Part shown: piece after piece, positions 1 to 8,452 of the stretch | How positions within the stretch are numbered: the first letter of the stretch is position 1 | How the letters are laid out: each line of letters begins with the position of its first letter | Assembly (NCBI GenBank): GCA_963777775.1 | Contig: CAVZRL010000005.1 | Coordinates: forward strand, 682,001 to 746,000 | Source of the DNA: WHSW01 sp963777775 | GTDB lineage: Bacteria; Actinomycetota; Thermoleophilia; Solirubrobacterales; 70-9 | DNA: 64,000 bases | Direction of reading: 5' to 3' | The notes under the pieces: generated by a model | The model's input: the letters and a program-made list of their open reading frames with translations, nothing else | What the model was told of the DNA's origin: nothing | The model's database searches: none | Translations under genes and position numbers: made by a program

Positions 1-172
1 CACCGGCCGCTCTGCTCTCATCGGCGTCGACCCCCCGCACCTCGAACCCCCGTTCGACAAGCATGTCGGCGATCAGCCGCCCGACATTGCCAAGGCCGAC
101 GACTGCGATCCGATCGACCCGGGAGTGGAGCTCAGTAACGCCGCGATCAGGCTCAGCCGTACCGGAGCTCAT
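1..172 (-). CDS. NAD(P)-binding Rossmann protein, N-terminal part (runs off the left edge)
   Basis: Only the first 57 codons are inside the window. After about 20 residues there is a dinucleotide-binding motif (AVVGLGNVGRLIADMLVERG) followed by an acidic residue at the end of strand beta-2. This is the pattern of saccharopine-dehydrogenase-like or TrkA/KefB-type Rossmann proteins, so the substrate cannot be named. Its ATG overlaps the TGA of the upstream M23 peptidase gene as ATGA. The two are probably one operon with coupled translation. Confidence 0.6.
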   Translation of the reverse strand, partial: MSSGTAEPDRGVTELHSRVDRIAVVGLGNVGRLIADMLVERGFEVRGVDADESRAAG

Positions 173-1401
173 CTCGCGACCGGAAATCGCACGACGCTGC
201 GATCGAGCGGCATCTGGTGGCGCCGTGTACCGGGATCACTGGCTGGGGCGAAGGGCAGCTGTCCGCTGGGAAGCAGGCCGAGGATCTCGTCCGAGAGGTC
301 CGGACTGGTGATCTGGCCCAGGAGCCGGAAGCGTTCGAAGACGAACGGCAGGCCGTCGCTGGCGAAGCTGCGCGTGGTCTGGACCTGGAGATGGAGGTGT
401 GGCGTGGCCGAGTTGCCGCTGTTACCGAGCTTTCCCAACACCTGGCCACGGCGAACCCGCTCGCCGACGCGGACTCGGACGGAGCCCGGCCTCATGTGTG
501 CATAGATCAGGTATACCCCCGGCCCGACGCGCAGCGTGACGTGATTGCCGGGGAGGTCGGCGAACGGCGGCGGTATTGGATTGTCCGGCGGCGTTTGATC
601 CGGGAAGCCGTCGCGGGCCTCGACCACCTTCCCGGCAGCGGCGGCGATCAAGGGCTGGCCGTAGCTGAGGTAGCTGGACAACTGGTGGGGGTCTCCGACC
701 CAGGCCCGGTGCTGCTCGTCGAGCATCATCCAATCGATCGCGAAGCGTTGCGGGACGACCTGGTGGCCGTCCACGACGAGAAGGCCCCGACGATGATGTG
801 TGTTGTTGTCGCAGCACCCCTCGCCCGCGCCCCAGATGCCGCTGCCCACCGGTGGACCCAGCTTCAACGGCGGTCGGGCGCGCAGCGGGACGCGACCGAC
901 CAAGCTCGTAAACGGGAATGATTCTTCGCCCGGTGGGGGGCTGGTGGAGGCCACAATGCGATGGTCCAGGACGTCGGGCAGGTTCGCCTTCCGTTCCACT
1001 ACTACGTCGAGCCAGATGACCGCCGAACCGGAGGGGGCGATCAGGGTCGTAGGGGGTGGCGTCACTCCCACCGGCTCGCCGCCGACCGGATTCATCCTCG
1101 AGGACAGTGCATCCCCGGCAAGCGATAGCAATACCCTCTGCGTCTTGGCATCGCGAACCTCGACTTGCTCGACGTCGACCGCGAACGGAATCCCACCCGT
1201 CAGCACAAGCTCATACGCGATGTGGAGGTTTCCGTCGGTACCCCGCACGGCGCTCGGGCGCGTGAGCACCGACGCCGCGAGCCCGGTGAGCTCTGGGTCG
1301 GGGTCGGTGTCCGCGACACCAGCGCCGGGGGTCGTCATCCCTGCCGCCGCGATCAGCGCCGTGACGAGAACCGCGCGCGGCCACCTGCGATATCCCCACA
1401 C
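169..1401 (-). CDS. Secreted M23-family (LytM-like) peptidase
   Basis: Exported zinc metallopeptidase of the M23/LytM fold, a family that usually cuts peptidoglycan cross-links. A GTG start at 1401, behind a G-rich GGGGGAG, gives 410 residues beginning with two arginines and a hydrophobic stretch ending near GAGVADT, which is a signal peptide. The C-terminal third has the M23 elements: an aspartate in RFAIDW, YLIYAHM, and the metal-binding TPHLHLQV. The middle is a beta-rich region of unknown role. The frame stays open upstream to 1695, but that stretch covers a terminator and a tRNA relic, so the longer start is rejected. It overlaps the next gene by 4 nt. Confidence 0.75.
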   Translation of the reverse strand: MWGYRRWPRAVLVTALIAAAGMTTPGAGVADTDPDPELTGLAASVLTRPSAVRGTDGNLHIAYELVLTGGIPFAVDVEQVEVRDAKTQRVLLSLAGDALSSRMNPVGGEPVGVTPPPTTLIAPSGSAVIWLDVVVERKANLPDVLDHRIVASTSPPPGEESFPFTSLVGRVPLRARPPLKLGPPVGSGIWGAGEGCCDNNTHHRRGLLVVDGHQVVPQRFAIDWMMLDEQHRAWVGDPHQLSSYLSYGQPLIAAAAGKVVEARDGFPDQTPPDNPIPPPFADLPGNHVTLRVGPGVYLIYAHMRPGSVRVRVGERVRRGQVLGKLGNSGNSATPHLHLQVQTTRSFASDGLPFVFERFRLLGQITSPDLSDEILGLLPSGQLPFAPASDPGTRRHQMPLDRSVVRFPVAR

Positions 1402-1542
1402 GCGGGCTACTGGCTCCCCCGTCGAATGTCTCCTTGACCCAAGATAGGCAGACACTACCGCCCCGATAGCACCGCACAAGGGGCCGAACGGATCCTGATG
1501 GGCCGGCGGGATCGAACCTGGGCAGGCTGAGGTCCAAAACAC

Positions 1543-1568
1543 GAAAGGCCTGCCGTAGCGGGCCTTTC
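1543..1568 (-). terminator. Hairpin following a tRNA 3'-end relic
   Basis: The arms gaaaggcc and ggcctttc pair around a short GC-rich loop. Read on the minus strand it lies just after the tRNA-like relic at 1573-1597, the same order as at 10.8, 17.5 and 37.0 kb. It is probably the old tRNA terminator carried along with each copy. Confidence 0.55.
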
Positions 1569-1572
1569 TCCT

Positions 1573-1597
1573 AAGCGGGGGTGGGATTCGTGGGCCA
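1573..1597 (-). repeat. Degenerate tRNA 3'-end relic (copy 0)
   Basis: agcgggggtgggattcg matches the acceptor and T-arm end of the tRNA-CAU fragments further on (agcgggggtgggatttgaac), with a few bases lost in the T-loop. Only the very 3' part is left. It is accepted because the hairpin beside it is also conserved. Confidence 0.45.
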
Positions 1598-1787
1598 CCG
1601 GTACTCGCTGACGCGGTCAGGTCGCGGCGGCGTCGAGCACGGCCTCCGGCTCCGGCTCGGCTTCGAGGGGCTCGCGCTCGATGCGGGTCCACCACTTGGG
1701 TTCCATCAGATGTTCGGGTCTCCTTGTCACATCGGGCTCGCTTGCTTCGTCGCCCCTATGACGGAACGCTACGGAAGGACGTGACAC

Positions 1788-1893
1788 ATGGTCGATCGCG
1801 ACTACCTCGAAGAAGGATTCGAGCAGAACAGGACCCATCTTCGCGCGGTGGCCTACCGGATGGCCGGCTCGGTGAGCGAGGCCGACGACGCCA
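1788..1893 (+). pseudogene. N-terminal stub of an ECF sigma factor (SigJ-type)
   Basis: An ATG opens about 35 codons that look like the start of a SigJ-type ECF sigma factor (FEQNRTHLRAVAYRMAGSVSEADDA, cut here to its recognisable part RTHLRAVAYRM). The expected region 2 continuation (VQEAWLR) is missing. The sequence passes straight into the 3' side of the convergent flavoenzyme gene. The rest was deleted or displaced. Confidence 0.65.
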
Positions 1894-1917
1894 ATAGGAA
1901 TGACGAGATGGTGCCGG

Positions 1918-3996
1918 TTATCCGGTCCCGGGACCGGCCAGCTCCGTCACCTCGCGCAGCAGCGAGGCGTCCTCGTCGGCGTTGGGCTCGTCGAGCTCCT
2001 GCGCGTAGCGGTGGCCCTCCCAGACGGCGGCGGCGATCGTACCCGGAGACCAGCAGTCGCCCACCGCCTTGACCGTGCGCAGCCCCGCGCCCCCCCACTC
2101 GCCGCGGCGCGCGAGGAGATCGCGGCACAGCGAGTCCTCGGGAAGCCGAGCGGTGACCATCAGCGCCGCGTCACAGGCGAGCTCGCGCTCGTCCTCGGTG
2201 AACACGCACGCGGTTGCCACGCCTCCCGCCCTGGTCGCCGCGAGCGCGCGCGAGACATGGATCTCGACCCCGAGCTCGAGCAGCCGGCGCTGGATGCGGT
2301 GCTGCTCCATCGTGTTCACGGTCCAGCTCGACACGCAGGGCTCGGGGGTGACCAGGCTGACCGCGTACCCCTCGCTGCGCAGCAGCTCGGCGAGCACCCC
2401 GCCCATGTAGTAGTGGTCGTCGTCGTAGATCAGCACCCGCTCGCCGGCGGGGCGCTCGCCGTTCAGCAGGTCGTCGGGGGTCAGCACCGGCAGCGCCGGG
2501 TCACGCGGGATCGGCGTCGCGTGAAAGCGGCCGACGCCGTCGTCGCGCCAGCGGGAGCCGGTCGCGACGGCGACGTGGTCGAAGTCGTAGTCGAGGATCT
2601 CTCGCGCGGTGAGGTGCCCGCGCGCCTCCTCCACGTTGGGAAGCCGCTCGAGCTGTCCGACCCTGTAGTCGACGACCCGGATCCAGGCCGCGAGTCCCGG
2701 CAGCCGCGCCTCCTTGGCCACCCGCCCGCCGAGGATCCGGTTCGCGTCCACGAGGACCACCTCGTGGCCGCGCCTGCCGAGCGCCTGCGCGGCCTCCAGG
2801 CCGGCCGGGCCGCCGCCGACGACCAGGACCTTGGCATCCGAGGCGCGGGGCGGCATCCGCTCGGGATGCCAGCCGCGCCGCCACTCCTCGCCCATCGAGG
2901 GGTTCTGCGTGCAGCGCAGCGGCGACACCGTGAAGTCGGCGGCCACGCAGATGTTGCAGCCGATGCACTCGCGGATGTCCTCGAGCCGCCCCTCCTCGAT
3001 CTTCTTGGGCAGGAACGGGTCGGCGATCGACGGCCGCGCCGCCCCGATCAGGTCGAGGACACCGGAGCGGACCATCCGCACCATCGTGTCCGGGGACGTG
3101 AAGCGGCCGACGCCGACCACCGGCTTCGAGGTGAGCCGCTTGAGCCCGCGGACGTAGGCCTCCTGGGCGCCCTCCTCGCCGAACCGGGAGGTGACCGAGT
3201 CGTCCTCCCAGGTCCCGGGCACGAAGTCCCAGAGGTCGGGCAGCTCGCCGATCGTCCCGAGGATCGCCTCGATGTCCTCGCGGGTTATCCCGTCCGGGCC
3301 GAGCTGCTCGGCGAAGGTGATCCGGCAGGCGACCGCCGCGCGCCCGTCGACCTCCTCCACCGTGTCCTCGAGCACCTCGCGCAGGAGCCGCATCCGGTTC
3401 TCGATCGGGCCGCCGTACTCGTCGTTGCGGTCGTTGTAGCGCGGGGAGAGGAAGTGCTCGATCCCGTTCAGCGCGTGGCCCGCGTAGACGTAGACGAGGT
3501 CGTAGCCGGCCGCAAGCGACCGGCGCACCGCCGCGCGGTGCCAGCGCCGCAGGTCGGCGATGTCGTCGCGGCCCATGCGCCGGGCCTGGACCGGATCGGA
3601 GGTGGTGACGGGCAGGTGCGCCGGCCCCATCGGCGAGACCCGGCTGTAGAGGTTCGCCGCGGCCATGCCGGTGTAATTGAGCTCGATCCCCGCCAGCGAG
3701 CCGTGGTCGTGGATCCGCTCGGCGATCCGCGCCAGCGTTGGGATGTCGCGGTCGTCCCAGGCCCGCAACTCGATGCAGGGGACGACCTCAGAGCTGTGGT
3801 GGATCTCCACCTCCTCGGTGCAGACCACCGCCCAGCCCCCCTCCGCCTTGACGCCTCGCATCTCCGCGTGCGCGCTCACGTCCCGGTAGCCCATGCCGTT
3901 GCAGTGCGGGACCTGGAAGAACCGGTTCTTGGCCGTGATCGGCCCGATCGCGACTGGCTCGAAGAGGATGTCGAAGCGCGAGTCGCCGATGCTCAT
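1918..3996 (-). CDS. Trimethylamine dehydrogenase-like FMN/4Fe-4S oxidoreductase
   Basis: Flavoenzyme of the trimethylamine/dimethylamine/histamine dehydrogenase family, which oxidatively removes N-alkyl groups and passes electrons to an ETF-type acceptor. ATG at 3996, 7 nt after GGAG, gives 692 residues. The N-terminal TIM barrel has QVPHCNG near residue 30; its Cys is the residue that covalently holds FMN in trimethylamine dehydrogenase. The motif CIGCNIC, with a further Cys near SPLRC, is the 4Fe-4S site. A Rossmann domain follows (VVGGGPAGLEAA). TYYN- and DPFLP-type family blocks are present. It is divergent from a GcvT-like gene, which suggests joint demethylation of a methylated amine. 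The exact substrate cannot be read from sequence. Confidence 0.82.
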   Translation of the reverse strand: MSIGDSRFDILFEPVAIGPITAKNRFFQVPHCNGMGYRDVSAHAEMRGVKAEGGWAVVCTEEVEIHHSSEVVPCIELRAWDDRDIPTLARIAERIHDHGSLAGIELNYTGMAAANLYSRVSPMGPAHLPVTTSDPVQARRMGRDDIADLRRWHRAAVRRSLAAGYDLVYVYAGHALNGIEHFLSPRYNDRNDEYGGPIENRMRLLREVLEDTVEEVDGRAAVACRITFAEQLGPDGITREDIEAILGTIGELPDLWDFVPGTWEDDSVTSRFGEEGAQEAYVRGLKRLTSKPVVGVGRFTSPDTMVRMVRSGVLDLIGAARPSIADPFLPKKIEEGRLEDIRECIGCNICVAADFTVSPLRCTQNPSMGEEWRRGWHPERMPPRASDAKVLVVGGGPAGLEAAQALGRRGHEVVLVDANRILGGRVAKEARLPGLAAWIRVVDYRVGQLERLPNVEEARGHLTAREILDYDFDHVAVATGSRWRDDGVGRFHATPIPRDPALPVLTPDDLLNGERPAGERVLIYDDDHYYMGGVLAELLRSEGYAVSLVTPEPCVSSWTVNTMEQHRIQRRLLELGVEIHVSRALAATRAGGVATACVFTEDERELACDAALMVTARLPEDSLCRDLLARRGEWGGAGLRTVKAVGDCWSPGTIAAAVWEGHRYAQELDEPNADEDASLLREVTELAGPGTG

Positions 3997-4268
3997 CGGC
4001 GATCTCCGATCGGCGGCGGGGGGGCATGCCGATCGGGCCGCGGCTGTCGCTCCGTGCGACGGCATGCGCATCGGCGAGCCCGCTCCATCTCGCCCCGCAA
4101 TCTATCCGGCCGGCCCGGGAGGCGGCGGCCGGCGACGGCGGGGCCGGCGATCGCGGTTAGGATGCGATTGACTACAAAGTAAGGGCCTCGTGGCGGCGCC
4201 CGCGTCGCAATCCGCGCTCCGGTGCAGCCGCGCAGCGCCCGGTCTTCGACGCACGAGAGGAGCCCGGA
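3997..4268. promoter_or_regulatory. Divergent intergenic region between flavoenzyme and GcvT-like genes
   Basis: The only non-coding space between two divergent catabolic genes, so both promoters should lie here. The right-hand gene has a clear ribosome binding site (GAGAGGAG, then ATG at 4269). I could not assign -35/-10 boxes with confidence. Confidence 0.4.
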
Positions 4269-5441
4269 ATGACCGCAGGGACCGAGACGACCACGATCCC
4301 CGACTCGACGACGCTCTGGTTCGGGCCCTGGTACGGGCGCTCGCCCTACTTCGAGGCGACGCTCCGCGCCGGCTGCTCCGCGTACGACGTCTACAACCAC
4401 ACCTATATCCCCGCCTACTTCTCGGACCCCGTCGAGGAGTACTGGCACCTCCTCGAGCACGTGACACTATGGGACGTCGGAGTCGAGCACATCGTCCAGA
4501 TCGCGGGCCCGGACGCGCTCGAGTTCACGAACCTGCTCACCTGCCGCGACCTGACCAGGTGCGCCGTGGGCCAGTGCAAGTACGCGCCGCTGATCGAGGT
4601 CGACGGCGGGATCGTCAACGACCCGGTCCTCCTCCGGGTCGCCGAGGACACCTTCTGGCTGGCGCTCGCCGACAGCGACGCGGGCCTTTGGGCGCGTGGA
4701 GTGGCGACGCACGCGGGGCTCGACGTCGAGATCTCCGACCCGCCGGTGTACCCGCTCCAGGTTCAGGGCCCGAAGGCAAAGGACGTGGTCGGCGCGCTGT
4801 TCGGGGAGGCGGTGCTTGAGATGCCCTACTACCACTGCCGGCACGCCGAGCTCGACGGAATCCCGGTCGTACTGGGTCGCACCGGGTGGACCGGAGAGGT
4901 CGGGTACGAGATCTACCTCCGCGACCCCGACCGCGGCGAGGAGCTGTGGGACCGCGTGATGGAGGCCGGTGCGGAGCACCGGATCAGGCCGATCGCGCCG
5001 TGCGAGGCGCGCCGCATCGAGGCCGGGATCTTCAACTACCGCTCCGACATCACGCTCGACGACAACCCGTTTGAGGTGACCGGCCTCGAGCGCCTCGTCG
5101 AGGAACAGGACGGCGACTACCTGGGCAAGGAGGCCCTGGAGCGGATCCGCTCCGAGGACGTCCGGCGCAAGCTGGTCGGCGTGGAGATCGAGGGGGATGC
5201 GCTGGAGTGGGAGCTGACCCAGGTCTGGCCCGCCGACCACGGGGGCGAGCGCGTCGGCCACGCGACTGTCGCGATCCACTCGCCGGGGCTCGAGAAGAAC
5301 ATCGGCTACGTGTGGGTGCCGATCGAGCTCGCCGAGCCGGGCACCGAGCTCGAGCTCGAGCCACCGGACGGCTCGCGCCTCGCCGCGCGGACCGCCTCGC
5401 TGCCCTTTGTGGATCCTCGCAAGCGCCGACCAGCGCAGTGA
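4269..5441 (+). CDS. GcvT/DmdA-like aminomethyltransferase family protein
   Basis: Folate-binding protein of the glycine-cleavage T-protein family, which also holds dimethylsulfoniopropionate demethylase and dimethylglycine/sarcosine dehydrogenase tails. It has 390 residues, the usual length. It carries typical blocks: LWDVGVEH near residue 70, VDGGIVNDPVL near 115, TGWTGEVGYEIYL near 205, and the C-terminal folding domain (KLVGVEI, GYVWVP). GAGAGGAG precedes the ATG. These proteins move a methyl or methylene group from an amine or sulfonium compound to tetrahydrofolate. Divergence from the trimethylamine-dehydrogenase-like gene points to a methylated-amine route. DmdA proper is an alternative. 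Confidence 0.75.
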   Translation: MTAGTETTTIPDSTTLWFGPWYGRSPYFEATLRAGCSAYDVYNHTYIPAYFSDPVEEYWHLLEHVTLWDVGVEHIVQIAGPDALEFTNLLTCRDLTRCAVGQCKYAPLIEVDGGIVNDPVLLRVAEDTFWLALADSDAGLWARGVATHAGLDVEISDPPVYPLQVQGPKAKDVVGALFGEAVLEMPYYHCRHAELDGIPVVLGRTGWTGEVGYEIYLRDPDRGEELWDRVMEAGAEHRIRPIAPCEARRIEAGIFNYRSDITLDDNPFEVTGLERLVEEQDGDYLGKEALERIRSEDVRRKLVGVEIEGDALEWELTQVWPADHGGERVGHATVAIHSPGLEKNIGYVWVPIELAEPGTELELEPPDGSRLAARTASLPFVDPRKRRPAQ

Positions 5442-5474
5442 CCGCCGAAGGAACGGGACCAGGACCCAGCTCAA

Positions 5475-5533
5475 TAGCGGGGTGGGATTTGAACCCACGA
5501 CCTCCGGGTTATGAGATCGATCCCGCCGGTAGC
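5475..5533 (-). repeat. tRNA-CAU 3'-half fragment (att-like copy A)
   Basis: On the minus strand this reads anticodon loop ctCATaa, 3' anticodon stem, variable loop, T-arm (gtggg ttcaaat cccac) and acceptor strand ending gcta. The sequence 5' of the anticodon loop cannot form the other half of the stem, so it is not a functional tRNA. A fragment running from the anticodon loop to the 3' end is the typical core of tRNA-targeting tyrosine integrases. Confidence 0.7.
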
Positions 5534-5623
5534 AGCCCCTGGCCAGCCGTAGCACGGGTTGATTTTGGGTCACAGGGGAGTACATTCGTTCCAAGTCGCA
5601 GAGTTCGACCAGGGGAGGCATCC

Positions 5624-5770
5624 GTGTCCTCAAGGCTTCGTGAATGGCGAGACCGCCGACGTGAGCGGCGGGCCGCCAAGAAACGTGCTGACGTCGAGCG
5701 GGCTGCCTCCCGGCGAGGCGCGCAGAGATCCGGAGACGCGCGCCGCAAGGGCCTGGGTACCTCCATGTAA
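5624..5770 (+). CDS. Small arginine-rich basic protein (48 aa)
   Basis: GTG at 5624 lies 5 nt after a near-perfect AGGGGAGG. The product is almost all Arg, Ala, Ser and Lys (REWRDRRRERRAAKKRADVE), a strongly charged helix with no recognised domain. It could bind nucleic acid or be a ribosome-associated peptide; I do not recognise a family. The ribosome binding site is the main reason to call it. Confidence 0.45.
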   Translation: MSSRLREWRDRRRERRAAKKRADVERAASRRGAQRSGDARRKGLGTSM

Positions 5771-5874
5771 GGCAGCGCGTTTCTGCTGAACGCGACGGTT
5801 CCGGCTCAACCCTTCATTCCCCCAACTGCTAGGCGTTGCCGCGTAAACCGTGTCGTCTCCGTAGCGACCGCGTG

Positions 5875-5900
5875 GTTGCGCTTAGGACGAGAAGCGCAAC
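5875..5900. terminator. 9-bp inverted repeat
   Basis: gttgcgctt and aagcgcaac pair perfectly over an 8-nt loop in the gap between the small basic protein and the RTX-like gene. No T-run follows, so a terminator role is only possible. Confidence 0.35.
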
Positions 5901-6021
5901 GCATGGCAAGCGGTACGAGCACCTCGCGTGCACGCGTGTATCCGATCAACCTTGATTCGATGGCACCGGAGATAGCGCCGGTAGGGCCGGAATGACATTG
6001 AGGACCGAGAAGGCGCTCTGA

Positions 6022-6669
6022 ATGACAACGCTCGGCGGCATCGCCCCGGTCTTTAGGCTCGGCGCTATCGCGGCGGTCATCGGCGGGCTGGCGTTCCCTG
6101 TTAGTCCTTCGGCCCCGGCGCGCGACGTTCCGCCTCGCGCCGCGCCAGGACCGATCTCAGTCTCCGTTTCTGGTGGCTCGGAGTTACGGACCATGCTGAT
6201 CTTGGGAACGCAGTCAGGCGATCGCGTTCGGCTGGACCGGAAGCCAGACCGCGGGCCGTATGTGATCAGCGCGAACACCCCGATTCGCGGAGGTGGCCGT
6301 AGCTGTCGGACCGTTGGGCCGAACGTGGCGGAGTGTCGGCTGGCGGATGCCAAGCACCGGGACATCGCCTTCTTTCTCTATGGAGGCTCCGACAGGGTCC
6401 GGATCACCACTCGCCATTACGCCTCGTCGCATGTGATCGTCGACGTCGGCCGAGGAGCCGACCGAGTGATCGTCGGGCACCTCGCAGAAGTCGTCTCTGG
6501 CGGCTCGGGCGACGATCGCATCCGGGGGCGCGCAGGCGCGGACGCCCTGTATGGCGACAAAGGCAGCGACACCCTCAATGGCGGCTATGGGCGCGACCGT
6601 CTCGCCGGTGGCTTTGGCCGCGACCGCTGCGCCGGCGGTCCGGGACGCGATCGGCGAGGAGGCTGCTAA
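6022..6669 (+). CDS. Secreted RTX-type calcium-binding repeat protein
   Basis: 215 residues. The hydrophobic N-terminus (GAIAAVIGGLAFPVSPSAPA) is a signal peptide. The last 70 residues carry repeats of the form GGxGxDxLxGG (SGGSGDDRIRGRAGADALYG, then NGGYGRDRLAGG). These form calcium-binding parallel beta-rolls in RTX/hemolysin-type proteins. The middle is beta-rich and unassigned. It probably acts outside the cell, but its activity is unknown. It stands alone between tRNA relics and the convergent YVTN gene. Confidence 0.75.
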   Translation: MTTLGGIAPVFRLGAIAAVIGGLAFPVSPSAPARDVPPRAAPGPISVSVSGGSELRTMLILGTQSGDRVRLDRKPDRGPYVISANTPIRGGGRSCRTVGPNVAECRLADAKHRDIAFFLYGGSDRVRITTRHYASSHVIVDVGRGADRVIVGHLAEVVSGGSGDDRIRGRAGADALYGDKGSDTLNGGYGRDRLAGGFGRDRCAGGPGRDRRGGC

Positions 6670-6958
6670 CCCGGCCCGGGTTCATTCGCGCCGCCTGGAC
6701 GAGCGGCTGGCATGGAGGGACAAATACGCCGCGAATGGCCGTAATGCTCCATGGGTAACCTTCATATCGCTTCGTCGGGCGCGTCATGTGTCGCGCAGAC
6801 CCGCTTTCCATGCACGGGGGGTGTTCCGCTCGTCGTGCGGGCATCGGCGCGCTGGCCCTCACCGGCGCCGTGCCGGCCCTCTTGACGTCGGGGCCCCTTG
6901 AGCAGCTTTTCGCTGGCGGGCTGTTGGTACTCGCCGAGGCTCCGCGCGCCGGGAGGCG
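6670..6958. other. Intergenic stretch, no gene seen
   Basis: 289 bases between two convergent genes for secreted proteins. It has high GC and short shadow frames. I see no ribosome binding site, repeat or clear terminator. Confidence 0.4.
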
Positions 6959-8251
6959 CTAGCTCGGCCGGGGTAGGGCCGGCGGACAGAAGTGGGGGTG
7001 GTGCCCGTGGCGCTCGAGCACCTCGCAGATCCGGGTCAGGACGACGAACTTGATGCACTGCCCTTGGTTCTTGAAGCCAAAGGCGCGCCAGCCACCGTTC
7101 TTGCAGTCCGCCAGGGTCCTCGGCAGCCGCGTTGTTGGGCTCACCGCCACATAAAGCGGGCCGTCGCCCGCGGCTACCGTGGCCGGGGTCTTGGGCTGGA
7201 GCGTCCCGCCCGCGCCGACGTCGTACTGGGAGACGTTGTCGCTGTTCTCGTTGGCGACGTAGACGCTGCCGCCATCAGGGCTGACCGCCACCCCTATCGA
7301 GCCGAAGCCCGCCTGAACCGTGGCCGGGTTCTTGGGCTGGAGCGCCCCGCCCGCGCCGACGTCGTACTGGGAGACGCTGTTGCCGACGGGGCTTGCGGGG
7401 CTGTAGTTGGTGACGTAGACGCTTCCTCCATCCGGGCTTACCGCGACCGCTTGCGGGGAAGCGCCCGCGGCTACCGTGGCCGGACTCTTGGGCTGGAGCG
7501 CCCCGCCGGGTCCCACGTCGTACTGCGAAACATCGCTGAGGCCGTTGGAGACGTAGACACTCCCGCCGTCGGGGCTCACCGCCACCCCTGCGGGGCCGAA
7601 GCCCGCCCTAACCGTGGGCGGGTCCTTGGGCTGAAGCGTCCCGCCCGCGCCGACGTCGTACTGAAACACGTCGTCGTCCGGAGAGAAGATGTTGTTGAAA
7701 TGGGTGATGTAGACGCTCCGGCCGTCGGGGCTGACTGCCACCCCGGACGGGGAGCTGCCCGCGGGCACCGTGGCGGGACTCTTGGGCGTGAGCGCTCCGC
7801 CCGCGCCGACGTCGTATTGGGAAACGCTCCCGCCGAACCCGCCCGTGACGTAGACGCTCCGGCCGTCGGGGCTCACGGCCACCCCGAACGGGGTGCCGCC
7901 AGCTGGCACGGTGGCGGGGCTCTTGGGCGAGAGCGCTCCGCCCGCGCCGACGTCGTATTGGGAGATGCTCCCGCCGGCGTTGGCGACGTAGACGCTCCGG
8001 CCGTCGGGGCTCACAGCTATCCCGAACGGACCACCACCGCCCGCGGGCGCCGTAGGCGGGACCAACGGCGCCAGCAACCCACCCGCACTTACGTCGAACT
8101 GGGAAACGCTATTGGCGAGCTGGTTGGTGACATACACGAACGGAGCGGCGCTGGCCGGTGCCGCCGCTACCACGAGCACAGCAACGGTCGCAACGCCAAG
8201 CCACAGACGGCTGCGCCGGTTGCGAACCGATGAGCGAACCGGTCTCGTCAG
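6959..8251 (-). CDS. Secreted YVTN-family beta-propeller protein
   Basis: About eight blades of roughly 44-46 residues, each with GIAVSPDGRSVYVANAG-like and SQYDVGAGGALSPKSPATV-like motifs. This is the YVTN/lactonase-like propeller pattern. The blades are nearly identical at DNA level, so recent repeat amplification is likely. The C-terminus (DCKNGGWRAFGFKNQGQC) is a short Cys-containing tail seen in exported actinobacterial proteins. The start is unclear. A strong AGGAAGGGAG lies before an in-frame CTG at 8251 and ACG at 8248, and this gives a good signal peptide. The first standard start, GTG at 8179, leaves a signal that is too short. Confidence 0.72.
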   Translation of the reverse strand: MTRPVRSSVRNRRSRLWLGVATVAVLVVAAAPASAAPFVYVTNQLANSVSQFDVSAGGLLAPLVPPTAPAGGGGPFGIAVSPDGRSVYVANAGGSISQYDVGAGGALSPKSPATVPAGGTPFGVAVSPDGRSVYVTGGFGGSVSQYDVGAGGALTPKSPATVPAGSSPSGVAVSPDGRSVYITHFNNIFSPDDDVFQYDVGAGGTLQPKDPPTVRAGFGPAGVAVSPDGGSVYVSNGLSDVSQYDVGPGGALQPKSPATVAAGASPQAVAVSPDGGSVYVTNYSPASPVGNSVSQYDVGAGGALQPKNPATVQAGFGSIGVAVSPDGGSVYVANENSDNVSQYDVGAGGTLQPKTPATVAAGDGPLYVAVSPTTRLPRTLADCKNGGWRAFGFKNQGQCIKFVVLTRICEVLERHGHHPHFCPPALPRPS

Positions 8252-8284
8252 AGCTCCCTTCCTGAACCCCGGTGTGCGCGTGGT

Positions 8285-8452
8285 CTACCACCGCCAGCGC
8301 CGCGAATCAAGGGTGCCCGGCCAGGCCAGAACCTGCTCGAGCATCTCCGTTCCGGCCTCGCCTCGGACGACCAGCGCCCCGCTCTGCCCGTTCCCGGCAT
8401 CGGCCAGCAGCGCGTCGAGGTGAGCGGACTCGTGCTTACGCCCAACCAACAC
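8285..8452 (-). pseudogene. Stub of a LuxR/STAND ATPase regulator N-terminus
   Basis: GTG opens 55 codons that read VLVGRKHESAHLDALLADA then GALVVRGEAG, the standard N-terminus of large AAA-LuxR regulators. The Walker A lysine segment (GxGKT) is gone: after GEAG the text runs TEMLEQVLAWPG to a stop. It is a short internal-deletion relic of a gene like the intact regulator at 18.75 kb. Confidence 0.6.

Noticed and set aside
1402..1695. N-terminal extension of the M23 peptidase
   Set aside because: It would cover a terminator and a tRNA relic, and the signal peptide starts only at 1401.
1900..4182. 760-codon plus-strand frame
   Set aside because: It is antisense to the trimethylamine-dehydrogenase-like gene, whose family motifs are clear; the plus frame has no protein-like blocks.
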